64,000 bases of DNA from Ligula intestinalis (lineage: Eukaryota; Platyhelminthes; Cestoda; Diphyllobothriidea; Diphyllobothriidae), in the NCBI GenBank assembly GCA_036362985.1, contig JAYGXS010000009.1:8505135-8569134 (forward strand), in the 5' to 3' direction. Below, one piece after another: positions 43,530 through 53,787 of the stretch; the first letter of the stretch is position 1, and every line of letters starts with the position of its first letter. Under the pieces are notes generated by a model, which searched no databases, had not been told where the DNA came from, and worked only from the letters and a program-made list of their open reading frames with translations. The translations under genes and the position numbers were made by a program.

Positions 43530-45245
43530 GGCAGAGTACCAAAATCAAGTATCCGATAACCCTGCAGAGGACCGCTGAGAGACGAGACTTGATAGATGAT
43601 GAAGCGAAGGCTGATCATCTTTCGAAATTTTTCCGATCAGTCTTCACAAAGGAAATGGCATACGATCACCCCACCGACGACAGCGAAGCGGATACAATAG
43701 TTGAGACTGTCCAATTTCCCGAGGCTGTTGTTCTTAGGGAACTCTTAAGCTAAAAAGAATCTAAGTCACCAGGTCCCGACAACGTACCAGCCAAGATTTT
43801 GAAGGTGCTCGCCAATGAGTTGGCCAAACCACTCTCTATGCTCTTCCAAACCTCCTTCGAAACCGGATGCCTACCAGTAGATTGGAAATCCGCGAGGATT
43901 ACACCACTATGCAAAGGGGGAAGCCGGGTCTCAGCGAATAACTACAGACCGGTCAGCCTTCTGCAATCTGTTGCAAACGCATGGAAAAAATTATCAAGCA
44001 ACAACTTATGCAGTTCCTGGAACAAAACCATCTGCTATCGGATGCTCAGCATGGTTTTCGTAGAGGTAGGTCCTGCGTAACAAACTTGCTCTACTGTTTA
44101 GAACGGTGGACTGAGGCATTCGACCGTGGAAACTCAGTGCATGTCGTCTATATTGACTTCAAAAAGGCTTTCGATAGCGTACAGCACCACCGCCTCCTTT
44201 ATAAACTCAGCCGCATAAGAGTAAGGGGTAGGCTCCTTACATGGATAAAAAGCTTCCTAATCGATCGCTCGCAAACTGTCCACATCAGCGACAAACAGTA
44301 AGCCAAGGTTGAGGTTGAGAGTGGTGTTCCCCAAGGCTGCGTTCTCGGCCCTATCTTGTTTGTTATCTACATCAACGACTGTGTCCGGGAACTGGATTGC
44401 AGTATCGCCATTTTTGCCGATTATATAAAACTTTAGAGCGATATTCGAACTGCGGCTGACGAAGTGCACTTACACGAAAATTTAAATAGACTTCAAAAAT
44501 GGTCGATGGATTGGCTCTTACCGTTCAATGAGAGCAAGTGCAGCACCATTCGAATCGACAAATCCGATTCTTCAAATGGCATGGCTTACCGACTGAATGA
44601 CATAACATTGCAGGAAATGAACGCCAAGAAAGACTTGGGAGTCTGGATCACGCCCTCGCTTAACCCTCCCTGCATTACACAAAGGTAGCCAAGTCCGCCA
44701 TGTCGATCCTATACCTCGTCAAACGAGCTTTTTCTACCTTCAATGAAGGGTGCTTCACAAAAGTCTTCGGAACCTTCGTACGACCGCACCTAGAATCCGC
44801 TATCCAAGCTTGGAGACCCTGGGCCAGGAAAGATATCAACATCCTGGAAAAGTTACAACGGCGCGCAACCAAACTTGTTATGGGGCAGGGCTCGCAGCCT
44901 TATGAAACACGGCTGTCGAATCTCAACCTCTTCCCTTTGCGCTACAGGCAGCTTCGGGGGGACCTGATACTAGCATTCCGCGTATTACGTCTTCAAGACT
45001 GCTGTCTTATATCAGGGATTTTTTTCGAATTAGCAACGACCACGAATCTGAGGGGCCATCCGCTCAAATTAAAGGTGACAGGGGCCAGGCTGGATGCTCG
45101 GAAACACTTCTTTTCAAAAAGGGTGGTCGGAGCGTGGAATGCACTTCCTCAGGACGTCGTTATGTCGGAATCACTAGAGGGTTTTAAGCGAAAACTGGAT
45201 CGATATAGCAGTGCAGGATGGATGGTAACTGACAGTTTACAATAA
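43530..45245 (+). pseudogene. LINE B reverse transcriptase
   Basis: The frames give DDEAKADHLSKFFRSVFTKE, PGPDNVPAKILK, VDWKSARITPLCKGG and VVYIDFKKAFDSVQHHRLLY (motif A). These are followed by GVPQGCVLGPILFVIYINDC (motif B) and IAIFADYIKL (motif C, about 44405). Motif C is FADY in place of FADD, so the second catalytic aspartate is lost and a stop follows within four codons. The C-terminal frame 44700-45245 is open (KRAFSTFNEGCFTKVFGTFV and onward). Confidence 0.85.
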
Positions 45246-45815
45246 TAATACTACTTTCAATTTTTCAGAAGTATTTGTTTTTATATCCATTCACGTTTGC
45301 TATGTATAACGCCCTCCCACGCATAGCCTCATGCGAAGGTCTCCATGGTCTACCCTACTTGGCTATATGCGTACCGTGATTACCCCGCTAGCGATCTTAT
45401 CAGCTGGACCTGACTGCCTAACCATTCACCCTTGGTTCGACCCAAAGTGGACTGTCGACGCTCTGGACGGATGCCTCTGTTTTTCCAGTACCGTTGGCGG
45501 ACTCTGCAATCAGGAAGGAAGAATCAGGACGTGGCTTCCACACGGTGATGATCCTGGGAACCTTTGCAATCACCCCCAGTTGGAACCCCTTTTTTCCTCC
45601 TAAATCCCACGCATTACCCCCACAAGAGCGACAGATTTTCTCCTAAAAATCCCTGAGGAGTTTTTTCACTGTCTGCTCCTATTTTGACACAGGACAACTG
45701 GCCTCGCCAACAGTCTGAGAAACAGATTTTCTGCTACCACTGCACATCTGTACAAATAGGACACTCAAAGGAATTTTTCCTACATATCCCTCAATATAAT
45801 GATACTGATAATTGA

Positions 45816-46023
45816 ATATGCAGCCTACAACCAAAACAACTGAAACAGCCTGGAACAACCAATCGTGACAAGGATATCAAGCAGTGTTGAAGATCAGCAG
45901 TTATTCGGAACCTCCAAGGTCTACAAACGGCTGAGTCGTTCCTGAATATCCTGCATACTGTTTATGCATATTCGAAAATGCTTTTAAATAATTAGGCGTA
46001 TCGTTTACTCAATTGACTTCTAC
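45816..46023. other. Junction between LINE B and LINE C
   Basis: About 200 bp with no recognised family. Short complementary 9-mers (GAATATGCA near 45822, TGCATATTC near 45966) face each other but are too short to call a transposon. Confidence 0.3.
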
Positions 46024-46727
46024 TATAAGATAATTGCAGGAGGCTTAAACCGTCCAGAAATAAACTGGAAAGAACTATCAGCCCCATCCAGACATGATGA
46101 ATTATTATCATCAATTGTGTTTTATAACTGGACGCAAATAATAAACGAACCAACCAGAGGAAACAATATACTCAATGTTATACTCCCAATGATATCTGGC
46201 CCTTATATACGCACTACGACAGCTAAACCTCTGATAGTGATCATTAGACAATAAAAGCAGTGCTCCCTCTTAACATTAAAATAAGACCTGATCCTAGTTT
46301 CACTTCTATTAACCCCAAAAATCTTGACATTGAATCTATGAATAACTACATGAGGTCATTGGATTGGAGCTCTTTCCTCCTAACAGCATCCCCGCTAGAT
46401 GCCACCCTTAATTTAATTCGAGATACCTTAATTGACGAGAGATCCCCATGTAAGAAATCACTTATCCCAAAACTCCTTTCCAAACGGCTAAAAAAACTTG
46501 AAAAACAACTCTAAGACCCATGTTTTAGTTATCTATCTACGCTCAGACGCATTGCAGAGTTTCACGAGATGGCCCAGAACATTGAAACAAATAAGACAAT
46601 AGCAGCAGAACATCGGGCAATCGAGTCCCCAGAAGGGACAGCCCAAATCTTCCGGAAACAAATCAATAATCATCAAAAACAAGGTCCCCAAATCATGCTT
46701 GATGACCAAGGAATAATTATAATATGT
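46024..46727 (+). mobile_element. LINE family C copy 1, left part
   Basis: Nearly identical to 53353-53687 for its first 335 bp. It encodes the endonuclease C-terminal half, then the linker (46260-46514 and continuing frames) up to LDDQGIII. It stops at the 3' end of the inserted element D and continues at 50618. The endonuclease GDxN block reads AGGLNRPEIN, so the catalytic aspartate is gone. Confidence 0.85.
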
Positions 46728-46867
46728 TTCATGTTTCATCAGTAGAGGGTAGGGAACGGATCCGTGGGCACCCCTTTTTTGCAGTCACCGGACATGTGGG
46801 AATTTTCAGGCTAGACCGATCCCCCCGCCAAAGCAAGGGCACTCCCGTGAACGGTAAAAATCATGTT

Positions 46868-48300
46868 TTAATTAGGGCATCGTATTTCTTCTTGAATGCG
46901 GCAATTGTGTCGGCAGCAAAAACGTCGGGGGGGGGGGGGAGGGAGATTGCTCCATGCATTCACAGCGCGCCTTGAGAGTCGGTAGACGTGCGGGAGGCCA
47001 TCTGTCCGTTGTACCACCAGTTTGAAGCAGTGTCCTCGCGTGGGCATGTCAACGGCTAGTTTGAAGTACTCTGCGACATCCGGTATATCGCCGCAGGCGA
47101 TCACTTTGTACATCATGACCCCAGTCGTTGAACATATTCGATGTCAGTCATTTTGCTCTTCATACAAGGAAACCAAGCGGACGATCCATACTCCATGATC
47201 GGTCGAATAAACGTGACCATGAACTTACGGAATATCTGCATGGACCAGGACGTGAATGCTCTTTTGAACATCCAAAGTAGCTGTGCCCCTTGCGTCTTGC
47301 CAAAATTGATTGTTCTCGGGTCTTGAGGTCGTCCTGGATGATAACGCCTAAGTCTCGAGTACTCCGAACAGCGGCCAGTGTCATGGTTCCCATTGTATAG
47401 GGCGGGTGGTCCCAGTCTCTTCCACTTATAAAGTTCGATTAGGTCACGTTTACCGGTATCTTGATCTCTAATGACCACTTGTGGATCACATCGAGATCAT
47501 TTTGGAACGTCATTGTGTCTTAGGCGTTGCGTATGACACGCCATACCTTGAGGTCGTCCGCGAACAGAAGGCATGGGGATGCAAGTCTTGATGGGATATC
47601 CGCGACGTATATTGAAAACAGTCTGGGACCCAGCACGGACCCTTGTGGTACTCCAAGCCTCAAACACCGAGGAACACCCTTCGCCAACTCTGACCCGGCA
47701 TTGTCTACCGAATAAATACCCCTTGATCCATTTGATGACAGTTCTAGGTACCGGCGTGTTACTGAGTTTGTTAAGGAGAAGCACGTGATCGAATTATCAA
47801 TCGCCTTGCTAAGATCGATTAAGGCTGCATGAACCGGCAGTCATTTTTCTTTGGCTTCGCACCAGGCTTCACGTGCCACCATAAGCTTTGCGGTACACGA
47901 TTTGCCCTAAATAAAACTCTGTTGTTCTGTTGGTAGGATTGTGGCTGGCCCAATGTGAGCATCGATTTCGCGACAGATGAAGTTTTCGAGTACTTTCACA
48001 AACACCGAGGTCGGGCTGACTGGTCGATAATTCTGGGGAAGAAAACGGTCGCCAACCTTGTACCTCGGAGTTATTTTACTCTGTTTCCAGTCATCTGGTA
48101 CCGTTGCAGTATCAAGCGTGCAGCGAAACAGTGCTTGGATGCTTGGTGCGATTATAGAAGCTAGCTCGCTAATTACCCTCGGATTGAGATTGTCGAGTCC
48201 AGCAGCCTTAGTAGGTATCAACCTACTTAGTGCATTCTCCACATCTTCAATGGTGATTAGCATGCCGTTTTCAGTTTGGTCCTGGATCTTTAAATCCTCC
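46868..48300 (-). pseudogene. LINE D reverse transcriptase
   Basis: 47907-48263 includes KAAGLDNLNPRVISELASII, VPDDWKQSKITPRYKVGDRF and NYRPVSPTSVF. Motif A falls in a broken stretch near 47800-47840. Motif C reads LLFADDLKVW at about 47545-47575, with both aspartates present. 47113-47478 covers the thumb (ARPIMEYGSSAWFPCMKSK-like: FIRPIMEYGSSAWFP). The C-terminal frame is 46868-47116. At least four shifts or stops. Confidence 0.8.
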
Positions 48301-49018
48301 CTGTCGGGCGCTGGTGGAAAGTAAACAGTAGAGTATTGTTGAGCTAGAAGTTCAGCCGTACATAACTCATCTGTCTCGAGCTCACCATCTGTAGTGTGGA
48401 GACCCTAGATGCCTGGGCTTTCACGACGCTTTCGCTTCAGAAACGAGTAGAATCGATTCGGTTGAGTGTCAACGTTTTTCAGCAGATCTTTTTCGTATGC
48501 TACTTTTCTTGCCCTCATCATACGTTTGCATTCATCTCTGAGTGCTTTGTATTTTGTTTGTGCTTCGGTAGTTTTTAGGATCATGGATGCTTTGTAGGCA
48601 CGTTTTCTGTCCTTGAGCTTGCGTTTTGTCTCACCATCCATCCATGGGGACGACATGCTGCCCACCCACAGAGTGTAAGGGGGACAAAATCAGTACAGAG
48701 TCGCTCAATATTCCCACGAATCACCCTCCAGCGTTCTGTTACATCGGCTGAGCTATTCGGTTCCCAGGATAGATTCCTAGCGCTCTGTCTCATTTCATCG
48801 TATTCAGTCTTCCACCATTCCGGTTTGTAGCATCTACGCGTTGATGGCGATCCTATTATGTGGAGTGCTGCGAAGACAGTAGCATGATCACTGGTGCCTA
48901 GGGGTGCGGAGACCCGAGCATCAGATACTTTTGTGTGCCCATTTGTGAATATCAAGTCCAGACAGGAAGCCATACCCGAGTCGGCTATCCGCGTAGGCTG
49001 GGCAACATAATGTACATG

Positions 49019-49113
49019 TTGCTACTCATGTCTCTGATGACGAATCCGCGACGGATATCGAAACGTCAGGCAAATAAACATATTGTCCCAGCGATCGAGT
49101 CTTCTTCTTCTCA
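49019..49113 (+). mobile_element. Solo Penelope terminal fragment inside LINE D
   Basis: About 92 bp match the reverse complement of 25033-25131 almost exactly. They include the hammerhead-like 42 nt, the AATAAACATATTGTCCCAGC phrase and the CGATCGAGTCTTCTTCT end. It sits in the endonuclease frame of element D between the H of NETH and VHYVAQPTRI, oriented opposite to D. A short CAT repeat at both borders may be a target-site duplication. Confidence 0.85.
49030..49071 (+). ncRNA. Hammerhead-ribozyme-like motif, second copy
   Basis: Same 42 nt as 25082-25123: GTCT, CTGATGA, hairpin ATCCG-CGA-CGGAT, GAAACGTC, AGGC. Identity across copies at two loci in different sequence contexts shows that the motif belongs to the Penelope terminal unit and not to flanking DNA. 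For structural caveats see the entry at 25082. Confidence 0.55.
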
Positions 49114-49895
49114 ATGGGTTTCGTTTGTCATTTCCAACAACGCGTTCTCCGTTTCAGAGACAGGACCTTCGATGTTCAGGTGAGCCCAGTTGATATGTGG
49201 ACAATTGAAATCACCGAAAATACAGACCCACGACCTTTTGGCATACCTTTTGGCTGTAGTCAACCATTTTATACCGTCGGCTTGAGGACTTCGGTATATA
49301 ACACCTATGGTTGTGGTTGCACCAGTAGCAGCCTTGACCGACACCCAGAGTTGTTCAACCCGGTTGTCTTCCGTGCGTGTGCGTTCTAACAGTGTTACAA
49401 TGAGTCCATCGGTCGCATATAACAAGACACCTCCATGTATCCTATCGTTACGGTCGCAGCGGAACTCTCGGTACCTGGGCACATTGATCTCACTATCCGT
49501 TACGGATTCAAATAGCCAGGTCTCTGTCACCACAATAATCGCAGGGCGCTTTTGTGCGATAATTACATGTAATTCAGCCAGTTTCTTGAGCAGGCTTTGC
49601 GCATTTATCAGTAGAATGCCTATAACTCTATCAGAGCTTCCTGGGCCATTACTAGCAATGGTTTGAAGAGGAATCTCCTCTTCTGGACAACCCAAAAATT
49701 TATTATACGTAGGTCTTTCTCCTCAGCGGCACGACGTTCTTTGAGTTCATCGACGGCTCTACGTTGTTTTTTTCCTGTCCTCAGGGGACAGATCTGCCCG
49801 CATCGAGATATTTAAGCCTTCAAGTCTCCAACCACGGGTCAGCAGTGTTTTTGGGATGCGGTCAGACTTAAAAAAACGACCTTCAGTGGTGTAGG

Positions 49896-50579
49896 TCATC
49901 CGCTATCTGCCGATTTTTCACCTAGTCTATAAAGGCTTAAAATTGATACCTGTCCATCACTTGTGTCAATCATTTTAAGGGTGATTTTTGTTATTTCTTT
50001 AGAGTCGTTTTGCACAAATGTTTCTGCATTTACTCCGTCGGATTCGGGCACATTGAAGAAGAGAAGCGATTTATTTCTATCAGTTGGGTCGTTTGTTTCT
50101 TTTGACGCCTTAGATGCCGATGCAGAAACCTTCGACGTAGAAGCCTTCGGCACTTCGTGTAGCTCGGCCTTGTTTTTTGCGGGTATTGGCGTGGTCCACT
50201 CCACATTTTCATCGATTTCTGTAGTAAAAAGCACGAGCGATGGGTCTCCGTTTTCCAGATTTTCTATTGGCGGCTTCTCCCGTACCGCTATTATATCTGG
50301 CTTCGTCGCATCTGAAGTTATCACATCTTCTTCGAAGGTTTTGTTTTCGTCTGTTGTATCGGTGGGGGTGTCCGCAGCGTCTTCGCGAAGGATACTACTT
50401 TTGCACGCATTACAAAAGGGCACGAGCCCTTCTGAGTCGTAGTTTTTCAAGACTTCGTAGACTTCAAGGGCTATTTTTGCGCATTTTATGTGCAGCCATC
50501 TGTTACATAAAGCGCAGAGCACGGCCTTACTCTTGCCAGTGACATTACTGTGGCACGTGAGACACTTGGAATTTGTCAT
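49896..50579 (-). pseudogene. LINE D ORF1 with PHD finger
   Basis: It starts MTNSKCLTCHSNV. The PHD-type C4HC3 ligands are visible in order: C-x2-C, LCALC, WLHIKC and FCNAC, at residues about 5-57. A long acidic, threonine/serine-rich linker follows (residues 60-170), then RNKSLLFFNVPES, a typical ORF1 block leading to the RRM-like part. After 227 codons a shift disconnects it from the C-terminal region at 49700-49890 (ADLSPEDRKK). PHD fingers in CR1-like ORF1 proteins are established knowledge. I prefer the methionine at 50579 over one 19 codons upstream because the upstream part is hydrophobic and overlaps the junction. Confidence 0.8.
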
Positions 50580-50617
50580 GGTTCCAAATAAAACGATGCT
50601 AATAGTGATGATTTGTA

Positions 50618-51340
50618 TGATAATAAAAAATGACAACCAAATAGCAATTTTTTTAACGAGTATTTCTCAACCAACTATTCAGTCGAGGAAGAACCAATCC
50701 CCAAACCAACAGAAATGACGGTACTAGCATTACAAGAGATATTTTTTAACGAAGAAACTGTAGAGAAAGCTATCCGCCAACTGTCCAATTACACATCATA
50801 TGGAACGGATAGAATCCCTCCTTGCATACTGAGACATATGACATATGCCCCAATACTTCTGTCTAACTTTTTCTCGTTGCTGCAGTCAAATGGTACTTAT
50901 CCAGAAATATGGAAAAAATAATGTATCACCCCAATTCACAAAAACGGAAATCGGTCCAATGCCCAAAATTATTGTGGTGTTCACCGAACATCGGTTTTAG
51001 CAAAAATCTTAGAAAAAATAATTTATAACCAAATGTTAGACCATCTGACGAATGTAAATCTCATACCCCCCTCTCAACATGCCTTTTTACCTAAAAAGTC
51101 ATGTCAGTCCTGCCATCTCACTTTCTTGGAATTCGTCTCCAGAAATCGAGATGATGGGAACAAGGAAGCTACAATTTACTTCGATCTAAAAAAGCCTTTG
51201 ACAAAGTTCCCCATAAAAGACTGATCATGAAGCTAGTGAGTCACGGGATTCGGCCCCCCCTCCTTGATTTCTCCAAATCCTATCTTCAAAACCGATTCCA
51301 AGTAGTACAACTTCGAAATATAGTATCAGAACCTTGAACG
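50618..51340 (+). mobile_element. LINE family C copy 1, right part (RT N-terminal half)
   Basis: It resumes at IKNDNQIAIFLT. Then come frame 50715-50921 (EETVEKAIRQLSNYTSYGTD), LAKILEKIIYNQMLDHLTNV, SQHAFLPKKSCQSCHLTF and IYFDLKK (motif A start, shifted), then HGIRPPLLDF. It ends near 51340 at a short tandem CCTTGAACGA. The remaining RT is absent. Confidence 0.8.
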
Positions 51341-51656
51341 ACCTTGAACGCGGTTTGTTCAAATTCGAAGATAAGTGAAGCTTTATATAAATTGATTTAT
51401 ATAAGAGAAGAAACGACTCAAAGTCTTTGGTTTTCTTAAATAAAATATCAGTAAGTAACAGTTGACTATCTTAGCCAAAATCTGCTACCAAACTCCTTCG
51501 TTGCTTTGGTCAGATATTGTCCTCTGTTTCATAGAACGCTGTACAAATCATTTGTTTTGTACTTCTAGTATTTTATAGTTTATTTGTCAAAAACACATTA
51601 CTTCGACATATATTTAGCATTCAAAAATCCTTTGCAGGAAAATTTTATTAGAAACA
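51341..51656 (+). promoter_or_regulatory. 5' untranslated region of LINE family C copy 2 (presumed)
   Basis: About 300 bp of A+T-rich sequence between the end of the truncated C copy 1 and the ORF1 start codon. It has no frame and would be expected to hold an internal promoter, but I recognise no promoter element in it. Confidence 0.35.
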
Positions 51657-52955
51657 ATGACCGACGCGAAAGTTGTTGTGGATCAAATCGATCTGTCAGC
51701 CCTCTTAAATTTAACAAACTTTATTGAAAAGTATGAACCTGTATTTAAGATTCTTAATTCACTTCTGGACTCCAATTCATTTGAAAGCAACCTCACGAAT
51801 TTACCTCAGATTGAGTCTGTAGTGCATTTAGTATCAACAGAAGTTTCACATAGATCAAAACGTAGCTGTAATATAATCTTTCGCAACTTTCCTCAAATGA
51901 GTAATCCAATGGTAGCAATACAAAGCGTTTTTCAACAATGTGGGATAAGTATAGGCATAGTGTCTATCAAAAGACTAAATTCGCGAAGTAAAAACAAACC
52001 GATTTTGCTTACATGTTCTTCCCACGCCGAAGCTCAAATGCTACTACAAAACTCTGAAATAAATAGGAGTTTCCGGAGTTTTAAAGCATATATAGGCCCT
52101 GACTTGACCCCAATGCAGCGCAGACAAGTTTTTCACAAAGACAAAGGGCGTAAACAAAGTCAGCCGCATATAGTCGTAGAGGACGGAAACACTCCACAAA
52201 ATGCTACTTCAGAGGAACAATTAACGAGTTCCTCCTCATCTGGGAAGGAAAACGAAAACTATCAACGTAGCATCAGCTTAGATGACTTGAGAGTGACTTC
52301 TTCATATTATAATAATGACAAACCGAAAGCAAATAATAAACCTGCCGAAGCAATTAAGGGAAAGAATAAGGTCCAAACAAAAAGACCCCGAAATAGTACA
52401 ACCCCATTAGACATGACCAACACTTATCCTGAATCTAATCAAGATACATTGATAAATAACAACACACGTCTAAACATGTCCATAAATAGCAATACCAGTC
52501 CTAACTCAACGAACCAAAGTAGTAAACCAGTGTTAGATTATCTCCCCCGAACAACCCAGAATAGACCACCAGTCCCAAACAGAATTTCATATCAAAACGA
52601 ATATCCGTATTTAAATGCACACCCTAAAATGACACCTAACCCCTTCTCTCAACCCATGTATCCTAGCCCATACACAAGACGACCACCGCACACCCAACCC
52701 TTTCCATATAACACACACAATCAAATCCCACCTCGCACAACACCATACCCTCCGATAGTTACACAATGCCATCGAATTCCACCACTCTCATCACCAATTT
52801 TTCCCAATAATGCACAATTCGCCACAAATAGTCCAACACCACCATATTATCCACCAATCACACAATTTCCGCACATGAGCCCTCAACACAATCAACCAAG
52901 TAATAGGAATCCATTTTTTCACAACAGATTCCAGCTTTTGTATCCGAAACCATAA
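51657..52955 (+). CDS. LINE family C ORF1 protein, intact
   Basis: 432 residues from ATG to TAA without interruption. The N-terminal part is predicted helical (LLNLTNFIEKYEPVFKILNS). Residues 55-165 form the domain shared with the family E ORF1 (HLVSTEVSHRSKRSCNIIFR; then IKRLNSRSKNKPILLTCSS), probably the RNA-binding core of RRM-like type. The second half is low-complexity, rich in Asn/Ser and then Pro/Tyr/His (residues about 290-425). No zinc knuckle. The role by analogy is coating element RNA. The stop overlaps where ORF2 begins. Confidence 0.85.
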   Translation: MTDAKVVVDQIDLSALLNLTNFIEKYEPVFKILNSLLDSNSFESNLTNLPQIESVVHLVSTEVSHRSKRSCNIIFRNFPQMSNPMVAIQSVFQQCGISIGIVSIKRLNSRSKNKPILLTCSSHAEAQMLLQNSEINRSFRSFKAYIGPDLTPMQRRQVFHKDKGRKQSQPHIVVEDGNTPQNATSEEQLTSSSSSGKENENYQRSISLDDLRVTSSYYNNDKPKANNKPAEAIKGKNKVQTKRPRNSTTPLDMTNTYPESNQDTLINNNTRLNMSINSNTSPNSTNQSSKPVLDYLPRTTQNRPPVPNRISYQNEYPYLNAHPKMTPNPFSQPMYPSPYTRRPPHTQPFPYNTHNQIPPRTTPYPPIVTQCHRIPPLSSPIFPNNAQFATNSPTPPYYPPITQFPHMSPQHNQPSNRNPFFHNRFQLLYPKP

Positions 52956-53687
52956 GTGTTGCGCTTATTAATGCTAGATCGATAGTAAACAAAGTTCCAC
53001 GACTTAGGACTTTTATTGACACACACAATCCCGATATAGTCTTTTTAACAGAAACATGGGTAAACGAATCAACCTCCAATGCTTCACTTTTTATAGCAAA
53101 CTACACCTTCTATAGACAGGACCGTGCGAATAAACGAGGAGGAGGTTGTATGATCTACATTAGATCTACCATAGAACAGAGTGGCTTTGAGGTTCTTCAG
53201 GAGACGTTCAATGGCGAAGCATGCTTCGCTATAATAACATCCAAGACCCTTAAAAGCATTCTAATTGGATGTTTGTACACCCCTCCGGAATATAGTAATG
53301 ATGACACTGGTTTACAAATCTACTAGATATTCTATCGAATATCCAAACCGAATATAAGATAATTGCAGGAGAGTTAAACCGTCCAGAAATAAACTGGACA
53401 GAACTATCAGCCCCATCCAGACATGATGAATTATTATCATCAATTGTGTTTCATAACTGGACGAAAATAATAAGCAAACCAACCAGGGGAAACAATATAC
53501 TCGATGTTATTCTCACCAATGATATCTGGCCCTTATATACGCACTACGACAGCTTAACCTTTGATAGTGATCATAAGACAATAATAGCAGTGCTCCCTCT
53601 TAACATTAAAATAAGACCTGATCCTAGTTACACTTCTATAAACCCCAAAAATCTTGACATTGAATCTATGAATAACTACATGAGGTC
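52952..53687 (+). pseudogene. LINE family C ORF2, endonuclease part
   Basis: The frame reads ISVALINARSIVNKVPRLRT, FLTETWVNESTSNA and GGGCMIYIRS. It shifts at about 53315, then reads IAGELNRPEINWTELSAPSR, NILDVILTND and FDSDHKTII. The catalytic GDxN aspartate is Glu here. No ATG occurs between the last upstream stop (52904) and the domain. ATA at 52952 overlaps the ORF1 stop and may be a mutated ATG. Truncated by the assembly gap. Confidence 0.8.
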
Positions 53688-53787
53688 NNNNNNNNNNNNN
53701 NNNNNNNNNNNNNNNNNNNNNNNNNNNNNNNNNNNNNNNNNNNNNNNNNNNNNNNNNNNNNNNNNNNNNNNNNNNNNNNNNNNNNNN
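53688..53787. other. Assembly gap (100 N)
   Basis: Exactly 100 N, the conventional placeholder for a scaffold gap of unknown size. It falls between the endonuclease and RT of a LINE, a typical place for repeat-induced assembly breaks. Confidence 0.98.

Larger units (their letters stand above)
40065..45815 (+). mobile_element. CR1-like LINE family B, near full length, interrupted
   Basis: The order is ORF1 (40065-41552, several frames), APE endonuclease (about 41850-42685), linker (42696-42912), an insertion of family A (42914-43527), RT (43530-45245) and a 3' untranslated region ending with ATACTG units at about 45800. A related 3' fragment lies at 34733-35910. It is inactivated by the insertion, by frameshifts and by loss of an RT catalytic residue. 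Confidence 0.9.
48581..49695 (-). pseudogene. LINE D APE-type endonuclease, split by an insertion
   Basis: The first part (49111-49695) has LINAQSLLKKLAELHV, VVTETWLFESVTDSEI, IGVIYRSPQ and VCIFGDFNCPHINWAH. The second part (48581-48973) has MASCLDLIFTNGHTKV and LGTSDHATVFAAL. Between them lies a 95-bp Penelope terminal fragment (49019-49113). Catalytic motifs are intact on both sides, so the insertion is what inactivated the domain. Confidence 0.85.
46728..50617 (-). mobile_element. CR1-like LINE family D, inserted in family C
   Basis: The minus-strand order is PHD-finger ORF1 (49896-50579), ORF1 C-terminal part (about 49700-49890, shifted), APE endonuclease (48581-49695, split), linker (48405-48665) and RT (46868-48300). 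The 3' end is at about 46728 with tandem ATGAAAC units (46727-46742 read on the minus strand). Family C coding sequence resumes on the other side at 50618, so D is nearly complete and young relative to C. Confidence 0.9.

Noticed and set aside
45821..45974. 9-bp complementary ends (GAATATGCA / TGCATATTC) as a MITE
   Set aside because: Too short, no target-site duplication seen and no second copy in the window.
50030..50542. Plus-strand frames antisense to the PHD ORF1 (49963-50442 and 50240-50542)
   Set aside because: Shadows of the minus-strand ORF1; the PHD cysteine/histidine pattern decides the strand.
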